Positions 48,027 through 57,683 of a DNA stretch of 64,000 bases are shown in pieces. Origin of the DNA: Stenotrophomonas aracearum (GTDB taxonomy: Bacteria > Pseudomonadota > Gammaproteobacteria > Xanthomonadales > Xanthomonadaceae); NCBI RefSeq assembly GCF_031834615.1, contig NZ_CP115543.1:2119001-2183000 (forward strand), in the 5' to 3' direction. Under the pieces are notes generated by a model, which saw nothing but the letters and a program-made list of their open reading frames with translations, had not been told where the DNA came from and did no database searches. Every line of letters begins with the position of its first letter. Within the stretch, counting starts at the first letter, position 1. Made by a program: the position numbers and the translations under genes.

Positions 48027-48875
48027 CTATGGCGGTGCGCTGCGCGACCAATGGAGGTCGAAACGCAGCGCAAGCCGCTCGCCGGGCAGGAGCCGGTGAG
48101 GAGCCAGGGTGAATCCATCGGGTGGGCCGGTCTGTGGTTCCACGCAGGTTGCATGAGCGGCCGCGTCGTACACCACCCAGTGGTCGGTGTCGGCGCTCAG
48201 GTGCAACTGCTGGCCTGCGCAGACCAGCACCGGGTCGCGCGTCCTGACAAAGCAGTCGTCCCACGGGCCTGCCGTGGGGGCTGCGCAGGGTGTGATGGCG
48301 ATGCCTTCGCTGTCGCGCGGGTACATGGCATCTGCAACGAACTCCAGGCGATCCGGCTTGCGGAACCACGGGTGCCAGCCGAGCACGGCGGGCATGGCGT
48401 GGTGTCCCGCCTGCACGGCGAGGTGCAGCGCCAGGTGATCGGGGCCGAGGTGGATGGTCTGCGTTGCCGTGCCCCCGAAGGGCCAGTAGTCGTCTTCGGG
48501 AAGTGCCAACGAGAGCACGGCCGCGTCAGCTTCGAGGCTGTCGAGCTGCCAGGGCCGGGTGAAGCCTGTCCCGTGGATGGCATGCCCGCCGAAATTGGTG
48601 GGCAGTTCGTAACGCCTGCCGTCGAACTCGAATCGGCCGTGGCGGATACGCCCTGCCCACGGCACCATCGGGTAGCAGCCCCAGCCGATGGCGGACTTGC
48701 CGCCCTCTACCTCCCCCACCAGCCAATCCACTCCGTCATGGCGGATCTGGGCGATGCGTCCACCGGCTTCGGGCGCCAGCGCGACGTCCACGCCGCCTGA
48801 CCGCAGCCACAGCAGGCGCCCCGCTGGCAGGGGTGCCAGCGCGTCATCGATTGGCAAGCAGGTCTCAGGCGCCAT
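48027..48875 (-). CDS. Aldose 1-epimerase family protein
   Basis: The 282-residue protein has the galactose-mutarotase fold. The catalytic histidine is in GGHAIHGTGF, a second is in LGWHPWFRKP, and the catalytic glutamate is in CVEPQTGPPDGF. It interconverts sugar anomers in the cytosol. It is the last gene of the xylan operon and overlaps the transporter-GH43 stop by 11 bases. Here it probably mutarotates xylose before isomerisation. Confidence 0.85.
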   Translation of the reverse strand: MAPETCLPIDDALAPLPAGRLLWLRSGGVDVALAPEAGGRIAQIRHDGVDWLVGEVEGGKSAIGWGCYPMVPWAGRIRHGRFEFDGRRYELPTNFGGHAIHGTGFTRPWQLDSLEADAAVLSLALPEDDYWPFGGTATQTIHLGPDHLALHLAVQAGHHAMPAVLGWHPWFRKPDRLEFVADAMYPRDSEGIAITPCAAPTAGPWDDCFVRTRDPVLVCAGQQLHLSADTDHWVVYDAAAHATCVEPQTGPPDGFTLAPHRLLPGERLALRFDLHWSRSAPP

Positions 48876-51321
48876 AGGGATCGATCGTACGGATGCTGCC
48901 GTCCGCGTCCATATGCAGTGGCGTGCACTTCACAGAGCGCAGGTGGGTCACGCCGCCGGACAGCAGGGAGTCGTGATAGAACAGATACCACTGCCCCTCC
49001 ACTTCGCAGATGGAATGGTGCGTGGTCCAGCCCACTACCGGCTTGAGGATCACGCCAGCGTAGGTGAACGGACCGTACGGACTGTCGCCGACCGCGTAGC
49101 ACAGCAGGTGGGTGTTGCCGGTGGAGTACGAGAGGTAGTAGCGGTCGTTGTACCGGTGCAGCCACGGACCTTCGAAGAAGCGGCGCTCGTGGTCGTCGGC
49201 ACGCAGCGGTGTTCCGTGCTCGTCCAGGATCAGCACTTCGCGGGTGGGCTCTGCCAGCCGGGTCATGCCGGAATGGAGTCGCCCTACCCTCGGACCCAGT
49301 GCGGGCGCGGCGCCGGTGGGCTCTTCGTTCGCGACGTCGTACCGGTTGTCCCGGTACTTCTGCAGCTGCCCGCCCCATATGCCACCGAAGTAGAGATAGT
49401 GTTCCCCATCGTTGTCGCGGTAGACGGCCGGGTCGATGGAGTACGTCCCTGCCATCGGCTCGGCGTCGGCCGTGAACGGCCCCTCGGGGCGATCCGCAAC
49501 CGCTGCGCCGATGCGGAAGATGCCCTGCGCATCCTTGGCCGGGAAGTAGAGGAAGTAGCGACCGTCACGCGTTGCCGCATCCGGTGCCCACATCTGCTTC
49601 GCAGCCCAGGGCACGTCACGTACATGCAGTGCCAGACCGCAGTCGGTGGCCTCGCCCTGCGGCGAGTCCATCCGCAGCACGTGGTAGTCCTCCATGCCGA
49701 AGTGGCCGCCGTCGTCATCGAATGGAGCGCCCGCATCGATGTCGTGCGAGGGGTAGATGTACAGCCTGCCTTCGAAGACATGCGCGGAAGGGTCGGCCGT
49801 GTAGATATGTGACACCAGCGGCTGGGAAATGGCGTGCGCGGCCAGGTGCTCCAGGTTGTTGCCATTCCGCCGTTGCAGCAGTTCCTGCTCGATCCGGGTT
49901 TCCATGCGCTTGTCGATCTTGTAGAGGAACAACAGTCCTACGGCGAGCAGGAACGGAATCGAGCAGTAGAGGCTCACGGTCAAGCGGATGCCATCCACCA
50001 CGCCGTCCGGCTGCTGGGCGGCGCCGGCCTGATAGCCGTAGTGCGCCAGGATGCCCGCCACCAGTGCACCGCCGATGCTGAGGCCGATCTTCAGGCCGCA
50101 GAGCATGGCGGAGAAGATGATGGCGGTAGCCCGGCGGTTGTTCTTCCACTCGGAGTAGTCGGCTACGTCGGCAATCATCGCCCACAACAGCGGGATGGTG
50201 ATGCCGTAGAAGAAGCCGTGCAGCATGAAGGACACGAACGCCACGGCCACTGCCGTGGGCGGGAACAGGTAGAACACGAGCAGGAACACGGTGCAGACGA
50301 ACAACGCCGCGCCGAACACATCGCGCTTGCCGAAGCGGTCGGCCAACCGCCGCGAGACGCCGATGCCCAGGATCATGCAGATGATGCCGCAGGCATTGAA
50401 CAGGCTGAACGCCGAGGTGGCCGGGTCCTTCGGCCAGGTGAAACCGGAGAGGCCCCATCCGCTCAGCACCGCGTTCAAGCCACCGATGAAGCGGTTGAAG
50501 CCGGAACTGTCGAGGACCGCGGCCAGCGCCGGCTCGCTCATGTAGTACTGGAAGTAGTAGATGTAGGTGCCGCCCTTCAGGGCGAGGTTCATGAACACCA
50601 GGATGGTCAGCGCCAGCATCACCTGCCACGGGCGGTTGTGCAGCAGGTCCTTGAGGTCCTGCCCTACCCCGGCGGTCTGCTCCTTGGCGGGAACGATGCG
50701 CTCGCGGGTGGTGGCGAACGTGATCAGGAAGAACACGGTGCCCACCACCGCGAACACGGTCATCACCCGTTCGAAGCCGAGCACGCGGTCGCCGTCGCCG
50801 AGGATCAGCACCAGCGGCAGCAGCAGGACCTGGATGATGAACTGCGCGATCATCACCGCCACGAAACGGTAGGCGGAGAGGCTGTTGCGCTGGTCCATGT
50901 TGCCGGTGAGCACGCCGCTGAGCGCGGAGTACGGCAGGTTGTTGGCCGCGTACACCAGCATCAGCAGGCCATAGGTGGCCAGGGCGTAGACCACCTTGCC
51001 GCGCTCGCCCAGGTCCGGCGTGCTGAATGCGAGCAGCGAGAGCACGCCGAACGGGATGGCGGTCCACAGGATCCACGGCCGGAACTTGCCCCAGCGGCTG
51101 CGGGTGCGGTCGGCGGCGATGCCGATCAACGGGGTGAACACGAACGCGCCGAGCAGGCCGACCACGAAGATCACCGTGGCCGCCGTGGCGGGCGGCAACC
51201 GGTAGACGTCGGTGTAGAAGAACGCCAGGTAGGTGATCAGCGTCTGGAAGATCAGGTTGGCTGCAAGGTCGCCCAGGCTGTAGCCCAGCTTTTCCCGTAC
51301 CGACAGGGTGTGATCAGTCAC
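48865..51321 (-). CDS. GPH-family sugar:cation symporter fused to a GH43 glycosidase
   Basis: The 818-residue protein joins two complete families. Residues 1-480 form a 12-helix GPH symporter (XynP/XylE-like: REKLGYSLGDLAANLIFQT, IGIAADRTRSRWGKFRPWI, VADYSEWKNNRRATAIIFSA). Residues about 500-818 form a GH43 domain with catalytic base Asp in IYTADPSAHVFEG, modulator Asp in YSIDPAVYRDN and acid Glu in RFFEGPWLHRYND. The hydrolase would sit on the cytosolic face of the transporter and cut imported xylo- or arabinoxylo-oligosaccharides as they enter. There is no frameshift at the junction. It overlaps the GH3 stop by 8 bases. Confidence 0.88.
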   Translation of the reverse strand: MTDHTLSVREKLGYSLGDLAANLIFQTLITYLAFFYTDVYRLPPATAATVIFVVGLLGAFVFTPLIGIAADRTRSRWGKFRPWILWTAIPFGVLSLLAFSTPDLGERGKVVYALATYGLLMLVYAANNLPYSALSGVLTGNMDQRNSLSAYRFVAVMIAQFIIQVLLLPLVLILGDGDRVLGFERVMTVFAVVGTVFFLITFATTRERIVPAKEQTAGVGQDLKDLLHNRPWQVMLALTILVFMNLALKGGTYIYYFQYYMSEPALAAVLDSSGFNRFIGGLNAVLSGWGLSGFTWPKDPATSAFSLFNACGIICMILGIGVSRRLADRFGKRDVFGAALFVCTVFLLVFYLFPPTAVAVAFVSFMLHGFFYGITIPLLWAMIADVADYSEWKNNRRATAIIFSAMLCGLKIGLSIGGALVAGILAHYGYQAGAAQQPDGVVDGIRLTVSLYCSIPFLLAVGLLFLYKIDKRMETRIEQELLQRRNGNNLEHLAAHAISQPLVSHIYTADPSAHVFEGRLYIYPSHDIDAGAPFDDDGGHFGMEDYHVLRMDSPQGEATDCGLALHVRDVPWAAKQMWAPDAATRDGRYFLYFPAKDAQGIFRIGAAVADRPEGPFTADAEPMAGTYSIDPAVYRDNDGEHYLYFGGIWGGQLQKYRDNRYDVANEEPTGAAPALGPRVGRLHSGMTRLAEPTREVLILDEHGTPLRADDHERRFFEGPWLHRYNDRYYLSYSTGNTHLLCYAVGDSPYGPFTYAGVILKPVVGWTTHHSICEVEGQWYLFYHDSLLSGGVTHLRSVKCTPLHMDADGSIRTIDPYGA

Positions 51322-54013
51322 GCTTTGCCTCCACGGTGAAACGTGCCTTTACGCGGGCGTCGGCACTGGAACTGCCTACCCGCACCTCGTACGCCCCCGG
51401 CGGCACTTCATACGCGCCGCGCGCTTCGTCGTACTGGCGAAGGGCCTGATAGGCGTCCAGGTCGAAGGCCACCGTCTGTTTCTGGCCTGCCGCCAGATGC
51501 ACGCGCTGGAACCCATGCAGCGACTGAACCGCATCGCCCGGCGCGGCGTCCACCCGGCGCACGTACAGCTGCACCACTTCGTCGCCGTCGCGCTTGCCGG
51601 TGTTGGCCACTTCAACCTGTACGTTGAGACGACCATCGGCGGCGATGCGCGGCGAATCGAGCTGGAGCTTGCCGTAGTCGAAGGTGGTGTAGGACAGGCC
51701 ATGGCCGAACGGGTACAGGGGGGTGCCGCGGAAGTAACGGTAGGTGCGGCCTTCCATGGCGTAGTCGTCGAACGCCGGCATCTTCTGGTCTGCGGTGTAG
51801 AAGGTCACGGGCAGACGGCCGCCGGGGTTGTAGTCGCCGAACAGCGCCTCGCCCACGGCGGTGCCGCCGCGTTGGCCGGGGTACCAGCCCATCAGGATGG
51901 CCGAGAGGTTTTCCTGCGCCCATTCAACGGCGAGCGCGGAACCGCCGGTCAGCACCATCACCACCGGCTTGCCGGTGTCCTTCAGTGCTTCCAGCAGCTT
52001 TCGCTGGGTGGCGGGCAGGCGCAGGTCGGTGCGGTCGCCACCGGCGAAGCCGGGATAATTGACCTTCATTTCCTCGCCTTCGACATCGCCGGTGAGGCCG
52101 CCGACGAACACCACCACATCGGAACTGCGGGCGGCGTCGAGCGCTTCCTCGAACGGCGGCTTGGCGCCGGGCATGCGCCAGCCCAGGCGTACGCCTGCGT
52201 CGCGCTCGGCGTCGAAGTACTCGAGCTTCAGGTCGTAGGCGCGGCCGGCGTCCAGGTCCAGGTCCACGCCGTCGCTGCGAATGCGATCGCTGGGGGTCCA
52301 GTGGTCGAGCACGCGCTTGCCGTCCACGTAGAGGCGGAAGCCATCGTCGGCGGCGGCCTCGATGCGGTAGCGGCCCGAGACCGGCGGTAGCACCTGGCCA
52401 CTCCAGCGGATGCTGAAGTTGTCATTCGGCACGCCCTGCCCCGGGCCGGCTTCGCCGCGCGCCATCAGGTTGTCGGTGGGCGAGCCGCGGTCCCAGCCGA
52501 AGCCAATCTGCGCGTCGGTGCGGACCAGTGCGGGCGTGCCGGCCAGGTCGGCGGTGCGGAAGTACTCGCCGCGCAGGCCGCGTTCCGGGGAGTCAGCGGC
52601 GGGCCGCAGGTAGGCGGCTTCGATCAGCGGGGTGGCGTTGGGGTCGTCGCGCCCTTCCACCAGGTCCACGCCGCGCGCGTAGCGCACCTCCACGCCCTTG
52701 GCGGCGTCACGAATGCCCTGCAGGATCGTGACCGGTGCCGCCGGGGTGCCGAAGTAATTGCCCAGCAGCGCCATGGTGTCGTCGGCGGTCGGGCCGACCA
52801 CGGCGATGCGCTTGAGATCGCGCGAGAGCGGCAGCACGCCGTCGTTCTTCAACAGCACCAGCGACTCGCGGGCGGCTTTCAACGCCAGCGCGTCGTGGGC
52901 GGGCGCTTGATTCACCGAGGCCGGAATCCGCGCATAGGCCACGCGCTCCGGCGGGTCGAACATGCCCAGCCGCATGCGTGCGGTGAACAGGCGGGTCACG
53001 GCGTCGTCGATCTCGGCTTCGCTGATCAGACCCTGTTTCACTGCCGCAGGCAACGTGGCGTATTCCTGGCCGCATTCCAGTTCGGTGCCGTTCTTCACCG
53101 CGAGTGCGGCGGCGGCTTCGCGCGTGGGCACGATTTTGTGATGCTTCCAGATGTCGACGATGGCCCAGCAGTCGGACACCACGTAGCCCTTGAAGCCCCA
53201 GTCGTCGCGCAGGATGTCGCGCAGCAGGAACTTGCTGGCGCTGGCGGACTCGCCGTAGACCCGATTATAGGCGCCCATGACAGCGTCCACCTGCCCTTCC
53301 TTCACCAGCGCTTCGAACGCCGGCAGGTAGGTGTCGTACAGGTCGCGCTTGCTGGGTTTGGCGTCGAAGTGATGGCGGTCGGCTTCGGGGCCGCTGTGCA
53401 CCGCGAAGTGCTTGGCGGTGGCGTCGAGCTTCCGGTAGACCGGGTCGTCGCCCTGCAGGCCGTGCACGAAGGCAACGCCCATGCGCGCGGTGAGGTACGG
53501 GTCTTCGCCGTAGGTTTCCTGGCCGCGGCCCCAGCGCGGGTCACGGAAAATGTTGATGTTCGGCGACCAGAAGGTCAGGCCCTGGTAACGGCCATGTTGG
53601 CCGTCGCGCACGAACTGGTGGTGCTTGGCGCGCGCTTCGTCGCTGATGGTGGTGGCCACCTGCCCCATCAGCGGCACGTCGAAGGTGGCGGCCAAGCCGA
53701 TGGCCTGCGGGAACACGGTGGCCTGCCCCGCCCGCGCGACGCCGTGCAGGCCTTCGCTCCACCAGTCGTAGGCGGGCACGCCCAGACGCTCGATGGCGGG
53801 TGCGCCGTTCTGCATCTGCGCGGCCTTCTCTTCCAGGGTCATCTCGGCGACCAGCGCGGCGGCACGGGTCTCGAAGCTGGCCGTAGTGTCCAGCCAGGGT
53901 TTGGGCTCTGCAGCGTGCACGCGGGTGGCGAGCCCGATGGCGGCGCACAAGGCCAAGGTGGCAAGGACGGGGCCGCGAAGGCCGACTAAGTGGTAAGGCC
54001 TGCGCGTCATCAT
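51314..54013 (-). CDS. Exported GH3 beta-xylosidase with PA14 insert
   Basis: The 899-residue protein has a signal peptide (VLATLALCAAIGLATRVHA). The GH3 N-terminal barrel carries the nucleophile Asp in VVSDCWAI, and a C-terminal alpha/beta sandwich is interrupted by a PA14-like domain (about 490-620, GLRGEYFRTADL, FRLYVDGKRVLDHW). A fibronectin III-like end follows. GAPAIERLGVPAYDWWSEGL is typical of the xylosidase subgroup. It releases xylose from xylo-oligosaccharides, likely in the periplasm. ATG 54013 overlaps the preceding stop as ATGA with GAGGAG upstream. Confidence 0.9.
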   Translation of the reverse strand: MMTRRPYHLVGLRGPVLATLALCAAIGLATRVHAAEPKPWLDTTASFETRAAALVAEMTLEEKAAQMQNGAPAIERLGVPAYDWWSEGLHGVARAGQATVFPQAIGLAATFDVPLMGQVATTISDEARAKHHQFVRDGQHGRYQGLTFWSPNINIFRDPRWGRGQETYGEDPYLTARMGVAFVHGLQGDDPVYRKLDATAKHFAVHSGPEADRHHFDAKPSKRDLYDTYLPAFEALVKEGQVDAVMGAYNRVYGESASASKFLLRDILRDDWGFKGYVVSDCWAIVDIWKHHKIVPTREAAAALAVKNGTELECGQEYATLPAAVKQGLISEAEIDDAVTRLFTARMRLGMFDPPERVAYARIPASVNQAPAHDALALKAARESLVLLKNDGVLPLSRDLKRIAVVGPTADDTMALLGNYFGTPAAPVTILQGIRDAAKGVEVRYARGVDLVEGRDDPNATPLIEAAYLRPAADSPERGLRGEYFRTADLAGTPALVRTDAQIGFGWDRGSPTDNLMARGEAGPGQGVPNDNFSIRWSGQVLPPVSGRYRIEAAADDGFRLYVDGKRVLDHWTPSDRIRSDGVDLDLDAGRAYDLKLEYFDAERDAGVRLGWRMPGAKPPFEEALDAARSSDVVVFVGGLTGDVEGEEMKVNYPGFAGGDRTDLRLPATQRKLLEALKDTGKPVVMVLTGGSALAVEWAQENLSAILMGWYPGQRGGTAVGEALFGDYNPGGRLPVTFYTADQKMPAFDDYAMEGRTYRYFRGTPLYPFGHGLSYTTFDYGKLQLDSPRIAADGRLNVQVEVANTGKRDGDEVVQLYVRRVDAAPGDAVQSLHGFQRVHLAAGQKQTVAFDLDAYQALRQYDEARGAYEVPPGAYEVRVGSSSADARVKARFTVEAKRD

Positions 54014-55698
54014 CTGCTCCTCAAGGCGCGCTCGTCGCGCGCGAATGGTCCCAGCAGGGTGCCTACAAAGCCCCCTGCGCGATCGGTGCTGAGTACGGTG
54101 CCGTCTACATTTGCTGCGAGGGTTTGCCAGCCCTGCCCGTCTCCGGTGTCGACAGCGAAGGCGTAGTTGCCTTCATTGCCGCTGATCTGAAGGCGCAGCG
54201 TGGTTGCTGCTTTCAGTTCACGGGTCGCAAGGGTCTTCGTTGTGCCGCCGCCGTCCCGGGCTTCGAGGAAGACGGCGATGCGGTCGCCGCCTAGGCTGCG
54301 CACGCCAAGGAAGTACCACCAGGCCTCGCTCTGGAAGGCAGCCATCCCTGCTGCGATGCCTTGCGCCGGGCGGCTCATGGCGGTGCTCGCATCGAAGCGC
54401 AGGTGTTGCTGGCGGCGGCCGAGGAAGGCTGGATTCCTGAGCGTCTCAAGGCCTTCCGGCAGCGGGTGGATGGCGAGGCTTCCCGGGCGCTCGTACAGGC
54501 TTGCCCACTCTTGTTTGGGCACGCGTACGCGAAGCCAGGCGTTGCCCAGCGCCGCTCCGTCGAACTCGTCGCGGTCGGTGAAGTTCCCGGTCGAGGGCGC
54601 CTGCATGGCGTCGCCTCTCATCCAGCTGGGGGCTTTCACCGCATAAGGGATGGTCTGGTTGGCGGGCAGGATCACCGGCCAGCCATCGCGCCATGCCACC
54701 GGCAGCAGGTAGGTCTCACGCCCGGTGTTGTAGTGCCGCTGCTGGTAGTTGCGGCTGGCCAGGAACACGGCCCACCACGAGCCGTCCGGACCTTCCACCA
54801 GATCCGCATGGCCGGCATTGGTGATGGGCAGCGGGCGGTCGGCAGGCAGGTCGCGCTGGGTGAGGATCGGATTGTCTGCATAGGGAACGTACGGCCCCCA
54901 GACGTCGCGGCTGCGCAGCACCACCTGCGAGTGCTGCGGGCCAGTGCCGCCCTCGGCGTCGGAGAGGTAATACCAGCCCTCGCGCTTGTAGAGGTGCGGG
55001 CCTTCGATCCAGATCGGGCTTTTTTCCGGTTCGACGCCGCCGTCGATCAGGACTTTGCGCGGGCCGATGGGCTTGAACGCGGCCAGGTCGATCTGCTGCA
55101 TCCAGATCGCGCGATGGCCTTCGTAGCGCGGGGTGCCGGGCGGCGCATCGTTGTTCACGAGGTAGACGTTGCCGTCGTCGTTGAAGAACAAGGACGGGTC
55201 GATGCCATCGATGCCGGGCAACCAGTGCGGGTCGGACCACGGGCCGGCGGGATCGCGTGCGGTCGCGATGAAGTTGCCGCCGCTGTCTACGGCGGTGGTG
55301 ACCACGTAGAACAGGCCATCGTGGTACGAGATCGCGGGTGCGAACACGCCCCGTGAGACGCTGAGGCCGTCGAAATCGAGCTGGCTGGGTCGGTCGATGA
55401 CGTTGCCGATCTGTCTCCAGTGCACCAGGTCCTCACTCTCGAAGACGGGGATGCCCGGGTAATAGGTGAAGCTGGAGTTGACCAGGTAGAACCGGCCGTT
55501 GACGGCGACGATGCTGGGGTCTGCATGGAATCCAGCCAGGATCGGGTTGCGGTAGTGCGCGGCCGGCAGCGGCGTTTCAAAGGCGGCATCGCGGCCGGTG
55601 TATTCGAACCAGTCGAAGTAGACCGGCGGCGCAGGCTCCTTGGCGCCGGTGGTCAACACCGCACTGAGCAGCATGGGAATAGCGAGCAGCCAGCGCAT
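54010..55698 (-). CDS. Exported GH43 beta-xylosidase/arabinofuranosidase
   Basis: The 562-residue protein has a signal peptide (MRWLLAIPMLLSAVLTTGA) and a five-bladed GH43 propeller. The base Asp is in NPILAGFHADPSIVAVNGRF, the modulator Asp in IDGIDPSLFFNDDG and the acid Glu in IWIEGPHLYKREGWYYL. A beta-sandwich C-terminal domain (about 375-560) is the X19/DUF1349-like module found on GH43 xylosidases. It probably removes xylose or arabinose from oligosaccharides. The ATG shares one base with the esterase stop (TGATG). Confidence 0.9.
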   Translation of the reverse strand: MRWLLAIPMLLSAVLTTGAKEPAPPVYFDWFEYTGRDAAFETPLPAAHYRNPILAGFHADPSIVAVNGRFYLVNSSFTYYPGIPVFESEDLVHWRQIGNVIDRPSQLDFDGLSVSRGVFAPAISYHDGLFYVVTTAVDSGGNFIATARDPAGPWSDPHWLPGIDGIDPSLFFNDDGNVYLVNNDAPPGTPRYEGHRAIWMQQIDLAAFKPIGPRKVLIDGGVEPEKSPIWIEGPHLYKREGWYYLSDAEGGTGPQHSQVVLRSRDVWGPYVPYADNPILTQRDLPADRPLPITNAGHADLVEGPDGSWWAVFLASRNYQQRHYNTGRETYLLPVAWRDGWPVILPANQTIPYAVKAPSWMRGDAMQAPSTGNFTDRDEFDGAALGNAWLRVRVPKQEWASLYERPGSLAIHPLPEGLETLRNPAFLGRRQQHLRFDASTAMSRPAQGIAAGMAAFQSEAWWYFLGVRSLGGDRIAVFLEARDGGGTTKTLATRELKAATTLRLQISGNEGNYAFAVDTGDGQGWQTLAANVDGTVLSTDRAGGFVGTLLGPFARDERALRSR

Positions 55699-57683
55699 CA
55701 GCGGGCGGCTCCTTCCGTGATGGGCAGCTCGAACGGCCCCGTCGGCAGGCCGCTGCTGTCGCGCACGGTGCAGACCGGTCCGTCGGCCCAGCAGTAGCGG
55801 ACGCGGGCGGCGGTGCCCGCCTGAGGGCTGCGCAGGACGACTGCGTGCCCGTCCAATGTCGCATCGGCGTAGTCGCAGTGGTGGGCAGCGGCGTCACAGA
55901 GCTCAAACCCGATGGGGCCCCGCGCGCCCGTGGTAATGAGTTCACCCGTAACATCTTCGAACTGGATCCGCAGTCCATCCGACGTGCGCGACGCAACCGT
56001 CGCCGTCGGACCGGTGGGTACCAGGTCGTGCTCGCCGTAGACCACGTTGCGCGCCAGCCGCGCCAGTCGACGTCCCAGTTCCTGCTTGTTCGGCGGGTGG
56101 ATGTCGTAGGCGTCGCCAATGTCGATGGTGACGGCGAGCCCGCTGTGAGCGCCTTCCGCCGCCACGCGCCGTTGGGCTTCACGTACCTGCGCCCAGCCGC
56201 TTTCGGTGGGCGCTGAGGGTGGCTTGCCGTAGTTCGCGAGCTGGATGATCAGCAGGGGCAACGTTGCACCAGACCGGCTGCGCCAGTCGCCGCGCAGGCT
56301 GCGCAGTCGCCCTGCGTAAGCGGCACCGTCACCGGTGTTTGACTCGCCCTGGTACCAGAGCATGCCGCGCAGGCCGTAGTTGCCCAGTGGCGCGATCATG
56401 CCGTTGTACAGGGTGGACAGCCCGGTTGCTGCGTGCCATGGGGCGAGTGGCGGTGACTCAGGGCCGGGTGCCGCCCGGTACTGCCAAGGCGAGTCGAGCG
56501 TGACGCGGGTGCCATCGGCCAGGCGAATCGCGTGGGCGCTCGCGGGCCCGGCCAGCCCGCCGTCGCCCCAGGTGTCCAGTACGTTGAGCACCACGGAATT
56601 CGCGCCCGCTTTCAGCAGGCCGGGGGCCACGGGGTATGACCGCGCTTCGCCGGGGGCGTACTGGCTGCCTACCGCAACGCCGTTGACCCAGGTAACGTCG
56701 GTCTCGTCTACCGGTCCCAGTTCGAGCGTTGCGTTCTGTGCTGCCTGCGCGGCGGTAAGGGTGACCTGCGTGCGGTACCAGACCATGCCGTTGTAGTCGG
56801 ACAGCTCGGGGACACCCCAGCGCTCCCATGCGCCCAGTGCAGCGGGTGCCTGCGTCCATGCCCCGTTGTTGGCATCTGGCTGCCACGGTGCATCGCCCGA
56901 AACGGTGCCATCGCGACTGGCCCACCATTGCTGCCAGTGCTTTCCCCATTGCGCATTCGCGGCTGCAGGGTCGTTGGCATACAGGGCGAGTACGGCCAGT
57001 GCGGGTTGCATGCCGTGCTGTGCGCGCAGGCCCTTGGCGCTGGTCCACGCTTCGATCCGCGAGCCGCCCCAGGCCGATTGGATGAGTCCCATCGGGACGT
57101 TGACGGTCTTCTGGAGTTCGCGCGCGAAGTAGTAGCAGGCGGCGGAGAACTCGCGGACGGTGTCTGGGGTTGCGGCGGCCCAACCGACCGGTGCGCTGAA
57201 CGTGCTCTGCGGGGCGACGGCAGCAGCTTTGGGAACGGTGAAGAGGCGGATGTCGGGATGCGCTGCGGCGGCAAGCTCGGTGTTGGCGTCCAGGGTGCGC
57301 CAGACCGGCAGTTCCATGTTCGACTGGCCGGAGCACAGCCAGACGTCGCCGATCATCAGGTTATGCGCGGTCTGGGTGGCCTGCCCTGCACTTACGGTGA
57401 GTTCGTAGGGGCCGCCTGCTGAGGTGGACGGGAGCGTTGCCTGCCAGTGTCCGCTGGCGTCCGCGCGGGTTCTGCGGGACTGGCCCGCGAGCGATACGGA
57501 CACGCTCTCGTCCGGCTTTGCTTCGCCCCAGACCGGAATCGGCTGGTCGCGCTGCAGGACGGCGTGATCCTGGAAGAGTGGATGCAGCAGGGAGGGCGTG
57601 GGTTGCTGCGCCATCGCGGGTGCGCTGGCAATGGCAAGTGCGGGCAGCAGCAACCGGTGAGCCCAACGGCGGAGCCTGCTCAT
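55698..57683 (-). CDS. SGNH sialate O-acetylesterase-like (acetylxylan) esterase
   Basis: The 661-residue protein has a signal peptide (LLLPALAIASAPAMA). The SGNH blocks are the serine in LCSGQSNMELPV, MLWYQGESNTGDG and the Asp-x-His in YDIHPPNKQELGRR. A galactose-binding-like insert (about 290-400) separates them. Named after sialate esterases, such proteins in xylan operons remove acetyl groups from xylan. ATG 57683 overlaps the aguA stop as ATGA, with GGAG upstream. Confidence 0.85.
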   Translation of the reverse strand: MSRLRRWAHRLLLPALAIASAPAMAQQPTPSLLHPLFQDHAVLQRDQPIPVWGEAKPDESVSVSLAGQSRRTRADASGHWQATLPSTSAGGPYELTVSAGQATQTAHNLMIGDVWLCSGQSNMELPVWRTLDANTELAAAAHPDIRLFTVPKAAAVAPQSTFSAPVGWAAATPDTVREFSAACYYFARELQKTVNVPMGLIQSAWGGSRIEAWTSAKGLRAQHGMQPALAVLALYANDPAAANAQWGKHWQQWWASRDGTVSGDAPWQPDANNGAWTQAPAALGAWERWGVPELSDYNGMVWYRTQVTLTAAQAAQNATLELGPVDETDVTWVNGVAVGSQYAPGEARSYPVAPGLLKAGANSVVLNVLDTWGDGGLAGPASAHAIRLADGTRVTLDSPWQYRAAPGPESPPLAPWHAATGLSTLYNGMIAPLGNYGLRGMLWYQGESNTGDGAAYAGRLRSLRGDWRSRSGATLPLLIIQLANYGKPPSAPTESGWAQVREAQRRVAAEGAHSGLAVTIDIGDAYDIHPPNKQELGRRLARLARNVVYGEHDLVPTGPTATVASRTSDGLRIQFEDVTGELITTGARGPIGFELCDAAAHHCDYADATLDGHAVVLRSPQAGTAARVRYCWADGPVCTVRDSSGLPTGPFELPITEGAAR

